Shown one piece after another: positions 46,387 through 55,757 of a DNA stretch of 64,000 bases (the stretch's first letter is position 1; each line of letters starts with the position of its first letter). The notes beneath the pieces were generated by a model. It made no database searches and was not told the origin of the DNA. It saw only the letters and a program-made list of their open reading frames with translations. The stretch comes from Chloroflexota bacterium (GTDB taxonomy: Bacteria > Chloroflexota > Anaerolineae > Anaerolineales > UBA11579), in NCBI GenBank assembly GCA_018662365.1, contig JABJGH010000033.1, positions 1 to 64,000 of the forward strand, written 5' to 3'. A program made the translations under genes and the position numbers.

Positions 46387-47708
46387 TAACCAAACATGCG
46401 CGGCATGCCGCGCATACCAGATTTCTTTAATCGTTTCATCATCCGCTGCATGTCTTTATGCTGCTTTAGCAGGCGGTTGACGTCAACAACTTCTGTTCCA
46501 GATCCACGAGCGATGCGCCGTTTACGGCTGGCATCCAAAACTCGGGGTTTTTGTCGCTCCTGGGGAGTCATTGAATTGATAATTGCTTCGATTCGTTTCA
46601 AGCTTTTTTCCGCTTCATTCGAATCGACGTTCGCCATGCCCCCAGTCATGTTACCGGGCATCATGCCCATTAATTGACCAATCGGGCCCATTTGGCGAAC
46701 TTGTTTTAATTGATCGGCGAAATCTTCCAAGGTAAAATCCCCAGAAAGCATTTTTTCTGCTGATTCAGCAGCCTTATCCGCATCTAAGGTGGATTCGGCT
46801 TTTTCAATCAGCCCAATCATATCACCCATCCCCAAAATTCGGTTAGCCAATCGCGCCGGATCGAAGATTTCTAAGCCGTCCATATCCTCGCTCACACCAA
46901 GGTATTTGATCGGCAAACCGGTGACTTCTCGGATCGAGATCGCCGCACCGCCGCGGGCATCGCCATCTATTTTGGTCAATATCAGACCGGTAAGAGGGAC
47001 AGCATCACGGAATCCCTGCGCAATATTGACCGCTTCCTGCCCAATCATCGAGTCGACGACCAAGAGGACTTCGTTGGGGGTGACCTTATTGGTGATCCCT
47101 TTGAGTTCTTCCATCATGCCGTCGTCTAATTGCGAACGACCGGCAGTATCTAAGATGAAGACTGTATAGCCGCCCTGCTGGGCTTTGATAAAGGCATTGC
47201 CAGCAAGATCAGGGGGGGCAGTATTTTCTTGGGTAAAGACTTCTACATTGAGGGCTTTCCCGAGGGTTTGGAGCTGTTGTACCGCCGCAGGCCGATAGGG
47301 ATCGGCAGCCACGAGGAGCACGCGCTCCCCTTGGGCGCGCAATTTCTTGGCTAATTTTCCAGCAGTGGTGGTCTTGCCCGCACCCTGCAAACCGACCAGC
47401 ATGATCATGCGCGGTTTGGGGCCAGTAAGTTTCAAAGGTTCAGGTTCGCCCAATGTTTGAACGAGTTCTTCGTTGACGATCTTAATCACCTGTTGGGCAG
47501 GGTTTAAGGCTCGCGAAACTTCGGTGCCGACAGAGCGTTCTTTCACTTTTTCGACAAAGGTTTTGACCACGCCATAATGCACATCGGCCTCTAAAAGAGC
47601 GAGGCGCACATCACGCATAGCGGCATCTACATCGGCAGGGGAAAGCTTGCCATGCCGGCGCAAATTGGTGAAAACTTTATTGAGTCTGTCGGTTAAGGTC
47701 TCAAACAT
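46386..47708 (-). CDS. ffh: Signal recognition particle protein
   Basis: SRP54-type GTPase of 440 aa that targets nascent membrane proteins. The N domain runs to about residue 85. The G domain has GLQGAGKTTTAGKLA (P-loop near 105-113), DTAGRSQLDDGMMEEL and TKIDGDARGGAA. The Met-rich M domain (about 300-440) ends with SGMRGMPRMFG and holds GSGTEVVDVNRLLKQ, the RNA-binding part. First gene of the ffh-rpsP-khpA-rimM group. The stop codon touches the last hairpin of the array downstream. The ribosome site is weak (GAGACGAG). No SRP RNA gene is recognised nearby. Confidence 0.97.
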   Translation of the reverse strand: MFETLTDRLNKVFTNLRRHGKLSPADVDAAMRDVRLALLEADVHYGVVKTFVEKVKERSVGTEVSRALNPAQQVIKIVNEELVQTLGEPEPLKLTGPKPRMIMLVGLQGAGKTTTAGKLAKKLRAQGERVLLVAADPYRPAAVQQLQTLGKALNVEVFTQENTAPPDLAGNAFIKAQQGGYTVFILDTAGRSQLDDGMMEELKGITNKVTPNEVLLVVDSMIGQEAVNIAQGFRDAVPLTGLILTKIDGDARGGAAISIREVTGLPIKYLGVSEDMDGLEIFDPARLANRILGMGDMIGLIEKAESTLDADKAAESAEKMLSGDFTLEDFADQLKQVRQMGPIGQLMGMMPGNMTGGMANVDSNEAEKSLKRIEAIINSMTPQERQKPRVLDASRKRRIARGSGTEVVDVNRLLKQHKDMQRMMKRLKKSGMRGMPRMFG

Positions 47709-47732
47709 CTCGTCTCATATGCATAAATTTAG

Positions 47733-47782
47733 GGCAAAGGCTTTGCTTCTCTTTGCCAGGGTCAATAGCTTTACCATTGACC
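47733..47782 (-). promoter_or_regulatory. Two hairpins in the ffh leader
   Basis: GGTCAAT/ATTGACC (47760-47766 with 47776-47782) and GGCAAAG/CTTTGCC (47733-47739 with 47751-47757), both perfect 7-bp stems, 25-70 bases before the ffh ATG. No T-runs follow. They may continue the hairpin style seen downstream of ffh. Confidence 0.45.
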
Positions 47783-47962
47783 AGGCGACATAAGATTTTA
47801 ACGGGGATGGGGGCTTTGGTCAAGGGAGGAGAGCAGAGAAATGCTAAGCGGGGGAGAGAAAATTTTCGTAATATAAAAAAACTTATTCCCCATATATTGT
47901 TTTAAAGTTTATATAATAATATATAATTAAATAAATGAACCCACAACCAAAAAGAGGGAAAT

Positions 47963-48856
47963 ATGCCTGAATGCTTTATTATTATGCCAATTACTACCCC
48001 AGAACATTATATTCAGCACCTAAATGGTGATTCGGACCATTTCCAACACGTACTCGAACATTTATTTATTCCCGCTGTAGAAGGTGCCGGATTAACTCCA
48101 ATCCCTCCTGTTGTTAGAGGAAACGATTTAATTCATGCAGAACTAATAAAAAATCTTGAGAATGCAGACTTAGTTTTATGCGATATGAGTAGCTTAAACC
48201 CAAATGTGTTTTTTGAACTTGGGATCCGAACTGCCCTAAATAAACCAGTGAGCATAGTTAAAGACGACAATACTAAAAAAATTCCATTTGATACAAGTAT
48301 TATTAACATTCATACATATAGTTCTTCACTTGAGCCCTGGACTTTAGAGGAAAATGTCAACAACTTAACTACTCATTTGAATGATGGAATTGAAAAGGGT
48401 GAGCCAGAAAACTCACTGTGGAAATATTTCGGGGCTAAAAGCCAAGCTAATTTAAATATCGAACAAAACCCAGATGATCAAATGAACCTTTTACTAAAAG
48501 AAGTAGAAGGTTTAAGGAGAGATATTCGCTCGGAAAAGGCCTCAAACAGAATAAAATCTGGGGAGGATATTCGTGAAGGTGTTCCCCCATTCAATTATGA
48601 TCCTAGAAGAGGTTCTTATAGTAGATCAGATTTGGCACTACCTGGCCCCATAATGATTGATAGAGCCAATAGGTTTGCAGAAGAATTAAGAAGTATATTT
48701 TCCGAATTTAATATTGATTATGAATTAACCACCCGGGAAGAAATAATTGATATTATTCTTCTTTCAAAGCCCGAAAACCTGGATTTAATTAAATCGCTAA
48801 TAAGGGAAACTGGAATGAGATATTCAATTCCTTGGACTCTTCAACATAGGTATTAA
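47963..48856 (+). CDS. TIR-like / nucleoside 2-deoxyribosyltransferase-like protein
   Basis: Protein of 297 aa. Residues 1-120 look like the TIR/deoxyribosyltransferase superfamily: FIIMPITTPE near the N-terminus, HLFIPAVEGAGLTPIPPVV, IKNLENADLVLCDMSSLNPNVFFELGIR with the acidic and Glu residues expected in the active site, and ALNKPVSIVKDD. Such domains hydrolyse NAD or nucleotides or bind nucleotide signals, and many act in antiviral defence. The C-terminal 170 residues are helical, charged and not recognised. GAGGG lies 6 bases before the ATG, and TATAAT (47922-47927) upstream is a weak promoter candidate. The gene is clearly richer in A/T than ffh and degV around it. The 291 bases after it (48857-49147) hold nothing I recognise. 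Confidence 0.6.
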   Translation: MPECFIIMPITTPEHYIQHLNGDSDHFQHVLEHLFIPAVEGAGLTPIPPVVRGNDLIHAELIKNLENADLVLCDMSSLNPNVFFELGIRTALNKPVSIVKDDNTKKIPFDTSIINIHTYSSSLEPWTLEENVNNLTTHLNDGIEKGEPENSLWKYFGAKSQANLNIEQNPDDQMNLLLKEVEGLRRDIRSEKASNRIKSGEDIREGVPPFNYDPRRGSYSRSDLALPGPIMIDRANRFAEELRSIFSEFNIDYELTTREEIIDIILLSKPENLDLIKSLIRETGMRYSIPWTLQHRY

Positions 48857-49147
48857 TGGGTTATAGTACGTCTATTTCAATAATTTTCCTTTAAATTGTG
48901 TTTATCCGTATTGAAAATATGTTTTTATATGTATCCTGTTTTTGTCCCGACCCCTCTCATTTAGACCCCCCTACCCCGCCCCGCACCATACCCAATATTT
49001 TTTACAAATATCCAAAATCTCGCCAATCTCGGTTGGGATAGGATAAAATCATTCTTTTCGAATTGCTCTTTCGCAACTTCCATTTCATTTGGGGGTTTTA
49101 TTTTCTTAGAGCAAAAATACATTAATTATTCTTGAGGAGAAATACGC

Positions 49148-50005
49148 ATGGCCAAAAAAGTGGCAATTGTGACCGACAGCACGGCGAACGTACCCCCCGC
49201 ATGGTTAGATGAATTCAATATATCCGTAACCCCGATGACAGTGATCTGGGGAGGCGAAGAATTGGCAGATGGTGTGGATATTTCACCGGAGGAATTTTTC
49301 GTACGCCTTTCAAATGAAAAAGTGATGCCGAGCACCTCTCAGCCAACCCCCGGCGCAATGAAAGTGGTGTACGAAGGGCTTGCCGCTGAAGGCTATGATA
49401 TTCTCAGTATCCATATTTCGAGTAAATTATCCGGCACAATGAATTCCGCATTACAAGCCAAAGAAATGCTGCCCAAATTGAATATTGAAGTGGTAGACAC
49501 CTTGAGTGCCTCTGTGGGTGAATGCTGGTCGATACTAAAAGCCGCTCAAGCCGCCAAAGCTGGCAAGAACCTGGCAGAATGTAAAGCGATCGCTGTAGAA
49601 GCAAGCAAGAATACCTATATCGCCCTGGCAGTGGATACCCTTGAATTCCTCCATCGTGGGGGGCGCATTGGCGGCGCACAAAGATATTTGGGCGCAGCCT
49701 TGAATTTGAAACCGATCCTCGAAGTGACCGAAGAAGGTTCCTTGGATGGCATCGATCGAGTGCGTACCAGCAAAAAGGCGCATATACGATTGGTAGAGAT
49801 CATCAAAGAAAAGATCGGGGATCGAAGCCCGGTGTATATTGGCATGGTCCACTCTGTCGCAGAAGAAAATGCGAAGAAGGTTTTGGCAATGCTCGAAGAA
49901 GAATTGGACATCAAAGAGAGCATCATCTCTTGGGTAAGCCCCGGCATCGGTGTGCATACCGGCCCTGGAATGGTAGGTATTTCCTTCATGGCAGGGATTG
50001 AATAA
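49148..50005 (+). CDS. degV: DegV-family fatty-acid-binding protein (copy 1)
   Basis: Protein of 285 aa of the DegV/FakB family, which binds a fatty acid and, in Gram-positive bacteria, hands it to the kinase FakA. Motifs: VTDSTANVPPAW, STSQPTPGAMK, HISSKLSGTMNSA, DTLEFLHRGGRIGGA and GVHTGPGMVG. GAGGAG lies 7-8 bases before the ATG. It is followed by a terminator and then a second degV of the same length. No FakA (DAK2) gene is in the window. Confidence 0.92.
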   Translation: MAKKVAIVTDSTANVPPAWLDEFNISVTPMTVIWGGEELADGVDISPEEFFVRLSNEKVMPSTSQPTPGAMKVVYEGLAAEGYDILSIHISSKLSGTMNSALQAKEMLPKLNIEVVDTLSASVGECWSILKAAQAAKAGKNLAECKAIAVEASKNTYIALAVDTLEFLHRGGRIGGAQRYLGAALNLKPILEVTEEGSLDGIDRVRTSKKAHIRLVEIIKEKIGDRSPVYIGMVHSVAEENAKKVLAMLEEELDIKESIISWVSPGIGVHTGPGMVGISFMAGIE

Positions 50006-50035
50006 TCAGGTCTAATTTAGATATTTTGATTTATC

Positions 50036-50070
50036 AATGGTGCAGGGTTAACCCTGCACCATTTTAATTT
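50036..50070. terminator. Terminator after degV copy 1
   Basis: A 28-base perfect palindrome (arms AATGGTGCAGGGTT and its complement, 50036-50049/50050-50063) followed by TTTAATTTT. It separates the two degV genes, which suggests that they are transcribed separately or that the second is partly shielded. Confidence 0.8.
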
Positions 50071-50133
50071 TCCGCAACTACTTCCCCCATTTGGGTTTTT
50101 TACTAATAACATCAGAATGATGAGGAGAAAATT

Positions 50134-50988
50134 ATGGCCAACAAAGTCGCCATTGTGACAGACAGCACCGCCACGATCCCTGAGAAATGGATCAAGAAGT
50201 ATGGGATCAAATTTGCCGCATCCTTAGTGTTGTGGGACGGGGAAGAATTACGAGATGGGATCGATATTACCCCCGATAAATTTTTTATTCGCTTAGCAAA
50301 TTCCTCCACAATTCCGACATCCTCACAGCCCTCCCCTGCAGATTTCAAAAGTATCTATGAGAAATTGATCAAAAAGGGATATGACATCTTAAGCATCCAT
50401 CTTTCTCCGAAACTTTCCGGCACAATGGCCTCGGCAGAACAAGCCAAGCAAATGTTGCCAAAGGCAAATATTGAGATCGTGAATACCTGGTCGGTATCGA
50501 TGGGTGAAGGCTGGCCAATTTTGATGGCCGCTGAAGCTGCCAAAGCCGGGAAAACTCTGGCGGAATGTAAGAAAATTGCCGAAGACGCAGTTGCCCATAC
50601 GGGTATTTATTTGACGGTGAACACCTTAGAATTTTTGCATCGTGGAGGACGGATCGGCGGTGCGGCGAGATTATTAGGTTCTGCCTTGCGATTGAAACCG
50701 ATCTTGACCGTGGCTGGGGGACAAATTGAACCGGTGGAAAAGATCAGGACGAGAAAAAAAGCATTGAAGCGTTTGGTGGCAGTGGTGGGGGAAGAGATCA
50801 AAGGAAAAGAGAATATCCATGTGGCGGCGTTACATGCCAACGCATTGGAAGATGCGGAACAGGTGATGGAAATGGTGAAGAAAGAGTATGATGTCACAGA
50901 ATCGCTGATCGCTGCAGTGGCCCCGACGATAGGCACGCATACCGGGCCGGGCACAATTGGGTTGGCCTATATGGCAGGATATAAATAA
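50134..50988 (+). CDS. degV: DegV-family fatty-acid-binding protein (copy 2)
   Basis: Protein of 284 aa, close paralogue of the preceding gene, roughly half identical by eye. The same motifs occur: VTDSTATIPEKW, TSSQPSPADFKS, HLSPKLSGTMASA, NTLEFLHRGGRIGGAARLLG and GTHTGPGTIG. GAGGAG precedes the ATG. Paired FakB proteins in other bacteria prefer saturated and unsaturated acids respectively; such a split could apply here but is only inferred. A strong terminator follows. Confidence 0.92.
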   Translation: MANKVAIVTDSTATIPEKWIKKYGIKFAASLVLWDGEELRDGIDITPDKFFIRLANSSTIPTSSQPSPADFKSIYEKLIKKGYDILSIHLSPKLSGTMASAEQAKQMLPKANIEIVNTWSVSMGEGWPILMAAEAAKAGKTLAECKKIAEDAVAHTGIYLTVNTLEFLHRGGRIGGAARLLGSALRLKPILTVAGGQIEPVEKIRTRKKALKRLVAVVGEEIKGKENIHVAALHANALEDAEQVMEMVKKEYDVTESLIAAVAPTIGTHTGPGTIGLAYMAGYK

Positions 50989-50994
50989 GCAAAA

Positions 50995-51028
50995 TAAAAG
51001 CCCTGATTGAATTCAGGGCTTTTTTTAT
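50995..51028. terminator. Terminator between degV copy 2 and pdp
   Basis: GCCCTGA / TCAGGGC stem (51000-51006 with 51013-51019), A-rich before and seven or more T after. It lies between converging genes and can serve both. Confidence 0.9.
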
Positions 51029-51045
51029 TTTACTTAGTGTTTACT

Positions 51046-52350
51046 TTAGTCAATCACCCCATAGAATAGGGGGATCGGCTCCACCTCTGCATCACTGAAT
51101 TTATGGGTATCTAAAAGAATCTCCCGAGAATACTTCACCATCTCTTCTTGGTTGGCATGAATGGTGGCGAGTAAATCGCCCTTCTTCACGTAATCGCCCA
51201 CATTACGATGGATCATCAAGCCGACGGCATGGTCAACAGGGTCGGTCTTTTTCGTGCGACCTGCGCCCAATTCCACGGATAACTCGCCTACCTTGCGGGC
51301 ATTAATCTCTTTAATATAGCCTTCTTCTGGGGCAAGAACTTCTTCGATAAAGTTTGCCTTGAGGAATTTTTCAGGGTTATCGATATAGGATACATCTCCC
51401 TCTTGGGCGATGACCAGCTTTCTGAACATTTCTAAACCAGAGCCATCTTGTATCGCTTGCGCCACCATCTTCTCAGCTGATTTGGGACTATCGGCTTTTC
51501 CACCCAAATGGAGCATATGGGCAGCCACTTCCAGACAGTGCAGATAAAAATCTTCAGGCCCCTTACCTTTGAGGGTGTCGATCGCTTCGATCACCTCTAA
51601 AGAGTTGCCGACGGCCACCCCGAGGGGTTGATTCATATCCGAAAGTAGTGCGACTGTTTTTCGTCCAGCCAAATCTCCAATTTTGACCATTATTTCTGCC
51701 AGAACTCGAGCTTCCTCCTCGGTTTCCATAAAAGCCCCCAGGCCTAATTTTACGTCCAAGACAATTCGGTGGGCACCTGCAGCAATCTTCTTGCTCATGA
51801 TCGAGGAAGCGATCAAGGGCATCGAGGGCACCGTACCAGTCACATCTCTTAACGCATACAATTTTCCGTCGGCTGGGGCAAGGTCGCCTGTCTGGCCGGT
51901 AAGCACCAAACCAATCTCATTTAATTGTTTTAGGAATTCTTCTGTATCCAAATCCGTTCGAAATCCCGGAACTGATTCCATTTTATCCAGCGTGCCGCCA
52001 CTAAAACCAAGCCCACGCCCTGACATTTTGCCAACTGGAAGACCACAGGCGGCCACCACAGGTTCTACGACGAGGGTCGTTTTATCGCCGACGCCCCCAG
52101 TGGAATGTTTGTCCACGGCAATCTCTACGGCATCTGACAGATCAATAATTTCTCCCGAGTTGACCATCGCCATAGTTAAGGTGGTGGTCTCACGCGGGGT
52201 CATGCCATTGAGCAAAACCGCCATTGCCCAGGCCGAAGCCTGATAATCTGGCACATTGCCCTTCGCAAATTCGTCGATAAAAAAATTAATCTCTTCGGAG
52301 CTTAACTCTTGTTTATCTCTTTTTTTAATAATAATGTCAACTATTCTCAT
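51046..52350 (-). CDS. pdp: Pyrimidine-nucleoside phosphorylase
   Basis: Cytosolic enzyme of 434 aa that splits uridine/thymidine into base and (deoxy)ribose-1-phosphate in nucleoside salvage. The signature SGRGLGFSGGTLDKMESVPG and the phosphate loop KHSTGGVGDKTTL are clear. The N-terminal helical domain starts MRIVDIIIKKRDKQELSSEEI, the C-terminal alpha/beta domain follows. The length and KHSTGGVGD agree with the Bacillus-type Pdp as well as DeoA; thymidine-only activity cannot be excluded. Uracil freed here could be used by upp nearby. Confidence 0.94.
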   Translation of the reverse strand: MRIVDIIIKKRDKQELSSEEINFFIDEFAKGNVPDYQASAWAMAVLLNGMTPRETTTLTMAMVNSGEIIDLSDAVEIAVDKHSTGGVGDKTTLVVEPVVAACGLPVGKMSGRGLGFSGGTLDKMESVPGFRTDLDTEEFLKQLNEIGLVLTGQTGDLAPADGKLYALRDVTGTVPSMPLIASSIMSKKIAAGAHRIVLDVKLGLGAFMETEEEARVLAEIMVKIGDLAGRKTVALLSDMNQPLGVAVGNSLEVIEAIDTLKGKGPEDFYLHCLEVAAHMLHLGGKADSPKSAEKMVAQAIQDGSGLEMFRKLVIAQEGDVSYIDNPEKFLKANFIEEVLAPEEGYIKEINARKVGELSVELGAGRTKKTDPVDHAVGLMIHRNVGDYVKKGDLLATIHANQEEMVKYSREILLDTHKFSDAEVEPIPLFYGVID

Positions 52351-52427
52351 TTCTCACTCGTTCTTCTCGTATTAGGTATACTTTTCAACGAATTAATTAT
52401 ACAACAAGTTGTCTGACATTTAATTGC

Positions 52428-52465
52428 CTTAAAAATAAAAAGAGCAAAGCTATTGCTCTTTGCTT
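52428..52465 (-). terminator. Terminator of queA
   Basis: On the minus strand AGCAAAG / CTTTGCT (52443-52449 with 52458-52464), then CTTTTTATTTTT. It lies 28 bases after the queA stop. Confidence 0.8.
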
Positions 52466-52492
52466 GCCCCAACTATCCTAAAAAATAGCCTT

Positions 52493-53515
52493 CTAATAAA
52501 TGAACATGGCATCGCCAAAGGAATAAAATCGGTATTTTTCTTCGATGGCGGTTTGATAGGCAGACATGATCTTTTCATGCCCGGCAAATGCACTGACCAT
52601 CATCATTAGGGAGGATTTTGGTAAATGGAAATTGGTGATCATCGCTTGCGTGGCTTTGAATTCGTATCCAGGCAGGATAAAAAGATCGGTGGGCCCTTCG
52701 TATTCGCCGACTAAGTCCCTCCCTTCCGCGTTTCGAGCGGCGGTTTCTAATACGCGCACGCTGGTTGTGCCCACACCGATCACTCTGCCACCATAGGCGC
52801 GGGTGCGGTTGATCATTCTAGCGGCCTTAAATGGTAGGGAACACCATTCCGTATGGATCTTGTGATCTTCTGCGTTTTCTTCGGTGACGGGTGCGAAGGT
52901 GTCTAAGCCAACATGCAGGGTCACCGATTGAATTTTTACGCCCAGCAAACGCACGCCGCTGATTAGCTCGGGTGTGAAATGTAAGCCAGCGGTGGGTGCG
53001 GCAGCTGAGCCCTCTTCTTTGGAATAAACGGTCTGGTATCTTTCAGGGTCTTCCAGTTTTTCATGGATATAGGGGGGCAGGGGCATCGTGCCGATCTCGT
53101 TGAGAAAGCCATCGATCGGCTCCTCAAATCGCAAGACTCTGCTGGCACCTTCCGACACTGCGATGATTTCGCCTTTGACGCCATTTTCAAGCTCAAAGGC
53201 TTTGCCCTCATCCATCCGTTTACCACCCACCAAACATTCCCAGGTGTGCTCATCTCGCCGATTGAGTAGCAAGATCTCGATCTTGCCCCCGGTGGGAATT
53301 TTATGCGCAAAAATTCGAGCGGGGATCACTCGGGTTTGATTAACCACTAAGAGGTCACCGGGCAATAAAAAATCTTCAATGCGATTAAAGGTGGAATGGG
53401 TAAGCTCATCATTTTCTCTATTGAGCACCATTAAACGAGAAGCATCTCGGGGTTCCACGGGGGTCTGGGCAATGCGTTCAGGGGGGAGCTTGTAATCAAA
53501 ATCAGATGTTTTCAA
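52493..53515 (-). CDS. queA: tRNA preQ1(34) S-adenosylmethionine ribosyltransferase-isomerase
   Basis: Enzyme of 340 aa that makes epoxyqueuosine in the tRNA wobble position by transferring ribose from SAM. Family strings: FDYKLPPERIAQTPVEPRDASRLMV at the start, LLVNQTRVIPARIF, GSAAAPTAGLHFTPEL and GTTSVRVLE, NFHLPKSSLMMMVSAF. It starts with TTG (53515), with TGGA about 9 bases before it. It forms a unit with the DUF2905 gene and ruvB, a widespread order. Confidence 0.96.
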   Translation of the reverse strand: MKTSDFDYKLPPERIAQTPVEPRDASRLMVLNRENDELTHSTFNRIEDFLLPGDLLVVNQTRVIPARIFAHKIPTGGKIEILLLNRRDEHTWECLVGGKRMDEGKAFELENGVKGEIIAVSEGASRVLRFEEPIDGFLNEIGTMPLPPYIHEKLEDPERYQTVYSKEEGSAAAPTAGLHFTPELISGVRLLGVKIQSVTLHVGLDTFAPVTEENAEDHKIHTEWCSLPFKAARMINRTRAYGGRVIGVGTTSVRVLETAARNAEGRDLVGEYEGPTDLFILPGYEFKATQAMITNFHLPKSSLMMMVSAFAGHEKIMSAYQTAIEEKYRFYSFGDAMFIY

Positions 53516-53583
53516 TTGCTGTTCCAGAGAAGTTCAGGGTTTCCTGTCCTATCTTAACTAAACCCTGGCTCTCTTTTTCCTTT

Positions 53584-53808
53584 TTATTTATTTAATCCAC
53601 GTAGGATCAAGTTTAGGATAATGGTTGCCAATATTGAAATGATGATCGATGTGACGATTGGAAAAGCGCATGTGAAGTTCTCACGTACGATTTTAATATC
53701 ACCAGGCAAGTTCCCAAAATGCAGGCCAAATCGTTCAGCAAAATATAAGAATCCTCCGATCACAAAAATTGATAGGCCCAGGATCATGACAATCTTACTT
53801 GTTTGCAT
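53584..53808 (-). CDS. DUF2905 small membrane protein
   Basis: Protein of 74 aa with two membrane helices separated by GLHFGNLPGDIKIVRENF, the mark of the DUF2905 family. The family often stands next to ruvB and queA, as here, but its function is unknown. ATG 53808 was chosen with AGGAT 6 bases upstream; the preceding TTG was rejected. It starts 9 bases after the ruvB stop. Confidence 0.9.
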   Translation of the reverse strand: MQTSKIVMILGLSIFVIGGFLYFAERFGLHFGNLPGDIKIVRENFTCAFPIVTSIIISILATIILNLILRGLNK

Positions 53809-53817
53809 CAAAATATC

Positions 53818-54846
53818 CTAAAACAATCTTGGGCTTTCGTTTTCTTTGGGATAGGGTAGACCTAAATGATCGCAGGCAGATTTGGTTGCCATGCGCCCCT
53901 GCGAAGTTCGTTCTAAGAATCCCAGTTGAAGCAGATAAGGCTCGACCACATCCATGATCGTGTCGGCTTCTTCACTGACCGAAGCAGCGATGGTATTTAG
54001 GCCCACCGGTCCGGCATTATATTTTTCAATGATCGCCCGCAATACCCGGCGATCCATATCATCTAGACCTAGATGATCTACGGATAATAATTTAAGCGCA
54101 TCTTTGGATACTTTCGCAGTAAGGCTGCCATCTGCTCGTACCTGTGCGAAATCGCGCACACGGCGCAGTAAGCGGAGCGCTACACGGGGTGTGCCGCGGG
54201 CTCTGCTGGCGATCTCTTCGATCCCATCTTCATCAAAAGGAATTTCTAATTTACTTGCTGCCCTTTTGACGATCGCTTTGGTGGCATCCAAATTGTAATA
54301 ATCTAAGCGATAGACTGCCCCAAAGCGCGCTCTAAGGGGTGCGGTGACCAATGCCAAACGTGTGGTCGCCCCGATGATGGAAAAATGGGGCAATTTCAGA
54401 CGAATGGAACGAGCGGAGGGACCTTTCCCGATAATGATGTCCAATGCAAAATCTTCCATTGCCGGATAAAGCACTTCTTCTACCGCGCGCCCAAGGCGAT
54501 GAATTTCATCAATAAAAAGGATATCCCCTTCTCGCAAATTGGTAAGGATGGCGGCCAGATCCCCCTGTCGTTCGATGGCGGGGCCAGCAGTGATCTTAAT
54601 ATTTACCCCCATTTCATTGGCGAGGATATGAGCTAAAGTCGTTTTTCCTAGCCCCGGGGGGCCATAAAAAAGAACATGGTCTAAAGACTCTTTGCGTTTT
54701 TTGGAGGCTTCGATCAAGATCGCCAAATTTTCTTTGATCTGTTCCTGCCCGATCATTTCGGTTAGCGAATTTGGCCGCATGGCGCGGTCAACTTTATCGT
54801 CCGGTTTGGGGGTCGGGTTGACCAATCGGTCTTCGGTGTCACTCAT
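53818..54846 (-). CDS. ruvB: Holliday junction branch migration helicase RuvB
   Basis: AAA+ motor of 342 aa that drives branch migration with RuvA. Walker [13 protein letters not shown], Walker [13 protein letters not shown], sensor [18 protein letters not shown], and the winged-helix end [21 protein letters not shown]. The start was set at [11 protein letters not shown] (54846); a nine-residue longer frame overlaps the promoter. ruvA and ruvC are not in the window. No ribosome site is seen. Confidence 0.97.
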   Translation of the reverse strand: MSDTEDRLVNPTPKPDDKVDRAMRPNSLTEMIGQEQIKENLAILIEASKKRKESLDHVLFYGPPGLGKTTLAHILANEMGVNIKITAGPAIERQGDLAAILTNLREGDILFIDEIHRLGRAVEEVLYPAMEDFALDIIIGKGPSARSIRLKLPHFSIIGATTRLALVTAPLRARFGAVYRLDYYNLDATKAIVKRAASKLEIPFDEDGIEEIASRARGTPRVALRLLRRVRDFAQVRADGSLTAKVSKDALKLLSVDHLGLDDMDRRVLRAIIEKYNAGPVGLNTIAASVSEEADTIMDVVEPYLLQLGFLERTSQGRMATKSACDHLGLPYPKENESPRLF

Positions 54847-54853
54847 AAAGATG

Positions 54854-54859
54854 ATTATA
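54854..54859 (-). promoter_or_regulatory. -10 element of ruvB (leaderless)
   Basis: Consensus TATAAT on the minus strand, 7 bases before the ATG at 54846. No room remains for a Shine-Dalgarno sequence. Confidence 0.6.
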
Positions 54860-54931
54860 CAACAAGCCACCAAGCTGGTGGGGAATTATCGACTGAGCAA
54901 CTCTTTAATCTAAATAATGATCAGTTTCGGC

Positions 54932-54937
54932 TATAAT
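54932..54937 (+). promoter_or_regulatory. -10 element of upp
   Basis: TATAAT about 43 bases before the upp ATG, without a clear -35. A normal GAGGAG ribosome site follows at about 54969-54974. Confidence 0.45.
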
Positions 54938-54979
54938 TTAGAGAACATCTTGGCCAGATCGAACCCTCGAGGAGTAGCC

Positions 54980-55606
54980 ATGTCCAATGTTTTTGAATCT
55001 ACCCATCCCTTAGTCGCACATAAACTCACTAAGTTACGAGATCAATCCACAAAACCAAAAAAATTCCGTGAACTCACGAGAGAAATTGCCGGCTTGCTGA
55101 CCTACGAGGCCACACAAGATCTGGGCACATCACCAAAAGAAGTCTCCTCCCCAATGGGACAGACCGCGGGGGTCGAATTGACCGACAAAATTGGCTTGGT
55201 GCCGATTTTACGAGCGGGTTTAGGGATGGCAGAAGGGGTCTGGGAGCTAATGCCTAACGCAGAAGTTTGGCATATTGGCCTCTACCGCGATGAGGAAACA
55301 TTACAACCGGTGGAATATTACAATAAACTGCCCGTCTCACCTACCGTAAAAGTTTGTTTGGTATTAGACCCCATGCTGGCGACGGGCGGATCGGCGGTAG
55401 CGACAGTAGACGTACTCAAACGTTGGGGGGTCTCGCGCATCAAATTTGTGGGCATGCTCGGCGCACCGGAGGGGATTGCCCTGATGCAAGAAAAACATCC
55501 CGAAGTACCGATTCACTTGGCCAAGATCGATGAAAAGCTCAATGAGATTGGCTATATCGTCCCTGGGCTAGGAGATGCGGGAGATCGATTGTTCGGGACG
55601 GGGTAG
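54980..55606 (+). CDS. upp: Uracil phosphoribosyltransferase
   Basis: Salvage enzyme of 208 aa that makes UMP from uracil and PRPP. The PRPP loop is [12 protein letters not shown], and [20 protein letters not shown] and [14 protein letters not shown] are family typical; the C-terminus [16 protein letters not shown] binds uracil. The start is ATG 54980 with GAGGAG upstream; the open frame extends 21 codons further but lacks a site. Divergent from ruvB. Confidence 0.97.
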   Translation: MSNVFESTHPLVAHKLTKLRDQSTKPKKFRELTREIAGLLTYEATQDLGTSPKEVSSPMGQTAGVELTDKIGLVPILRAGLGMAEGVWELMPNAEVWHIGLYRDEETLQPVEYYNKLPVSPTVKVCLVLDPMLATGGSAVATVDVLKRWGVSRIKFVGMLGAPEGIALMQEKHPEVPIHLAKIDEKLNEIGYIVPGLGDAGDRLFGTG

Positions 55607-55654
55607 AAATTTAGGGTTGACTTAATTTCGCTAAGGTTAAAAAGAAGAATTCTC

Positions 55655-55704
55655 TTTAACAGGTCTGTTAAATCACTTAAAGAGTATTTTCAATTGAAAA
55701 TACT
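55655..55704 (+). promoter_or_regulatory. Two perfect palindromes upstream of an AT-rich gene
   Basis: TTTAACAG-GT-CTGTTAAA (55655-55672) and a 22-base perfect palindrome with arm AGTATTTTCAA (55683-55704), 11 bases apart. They lie 50-100 bases before the ATG at 55758 and about 50 after the upp stop. They could be operator sites for a dimeric regulator or RNA hairpins. No long T-run follows directly. Confidence 0.5.
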
Positions 55705-55757
55705 AGTTGTTCAGAGGTAACAAAAAGGAATTTTTTTTAAATTTTTAGGAGGGATAA

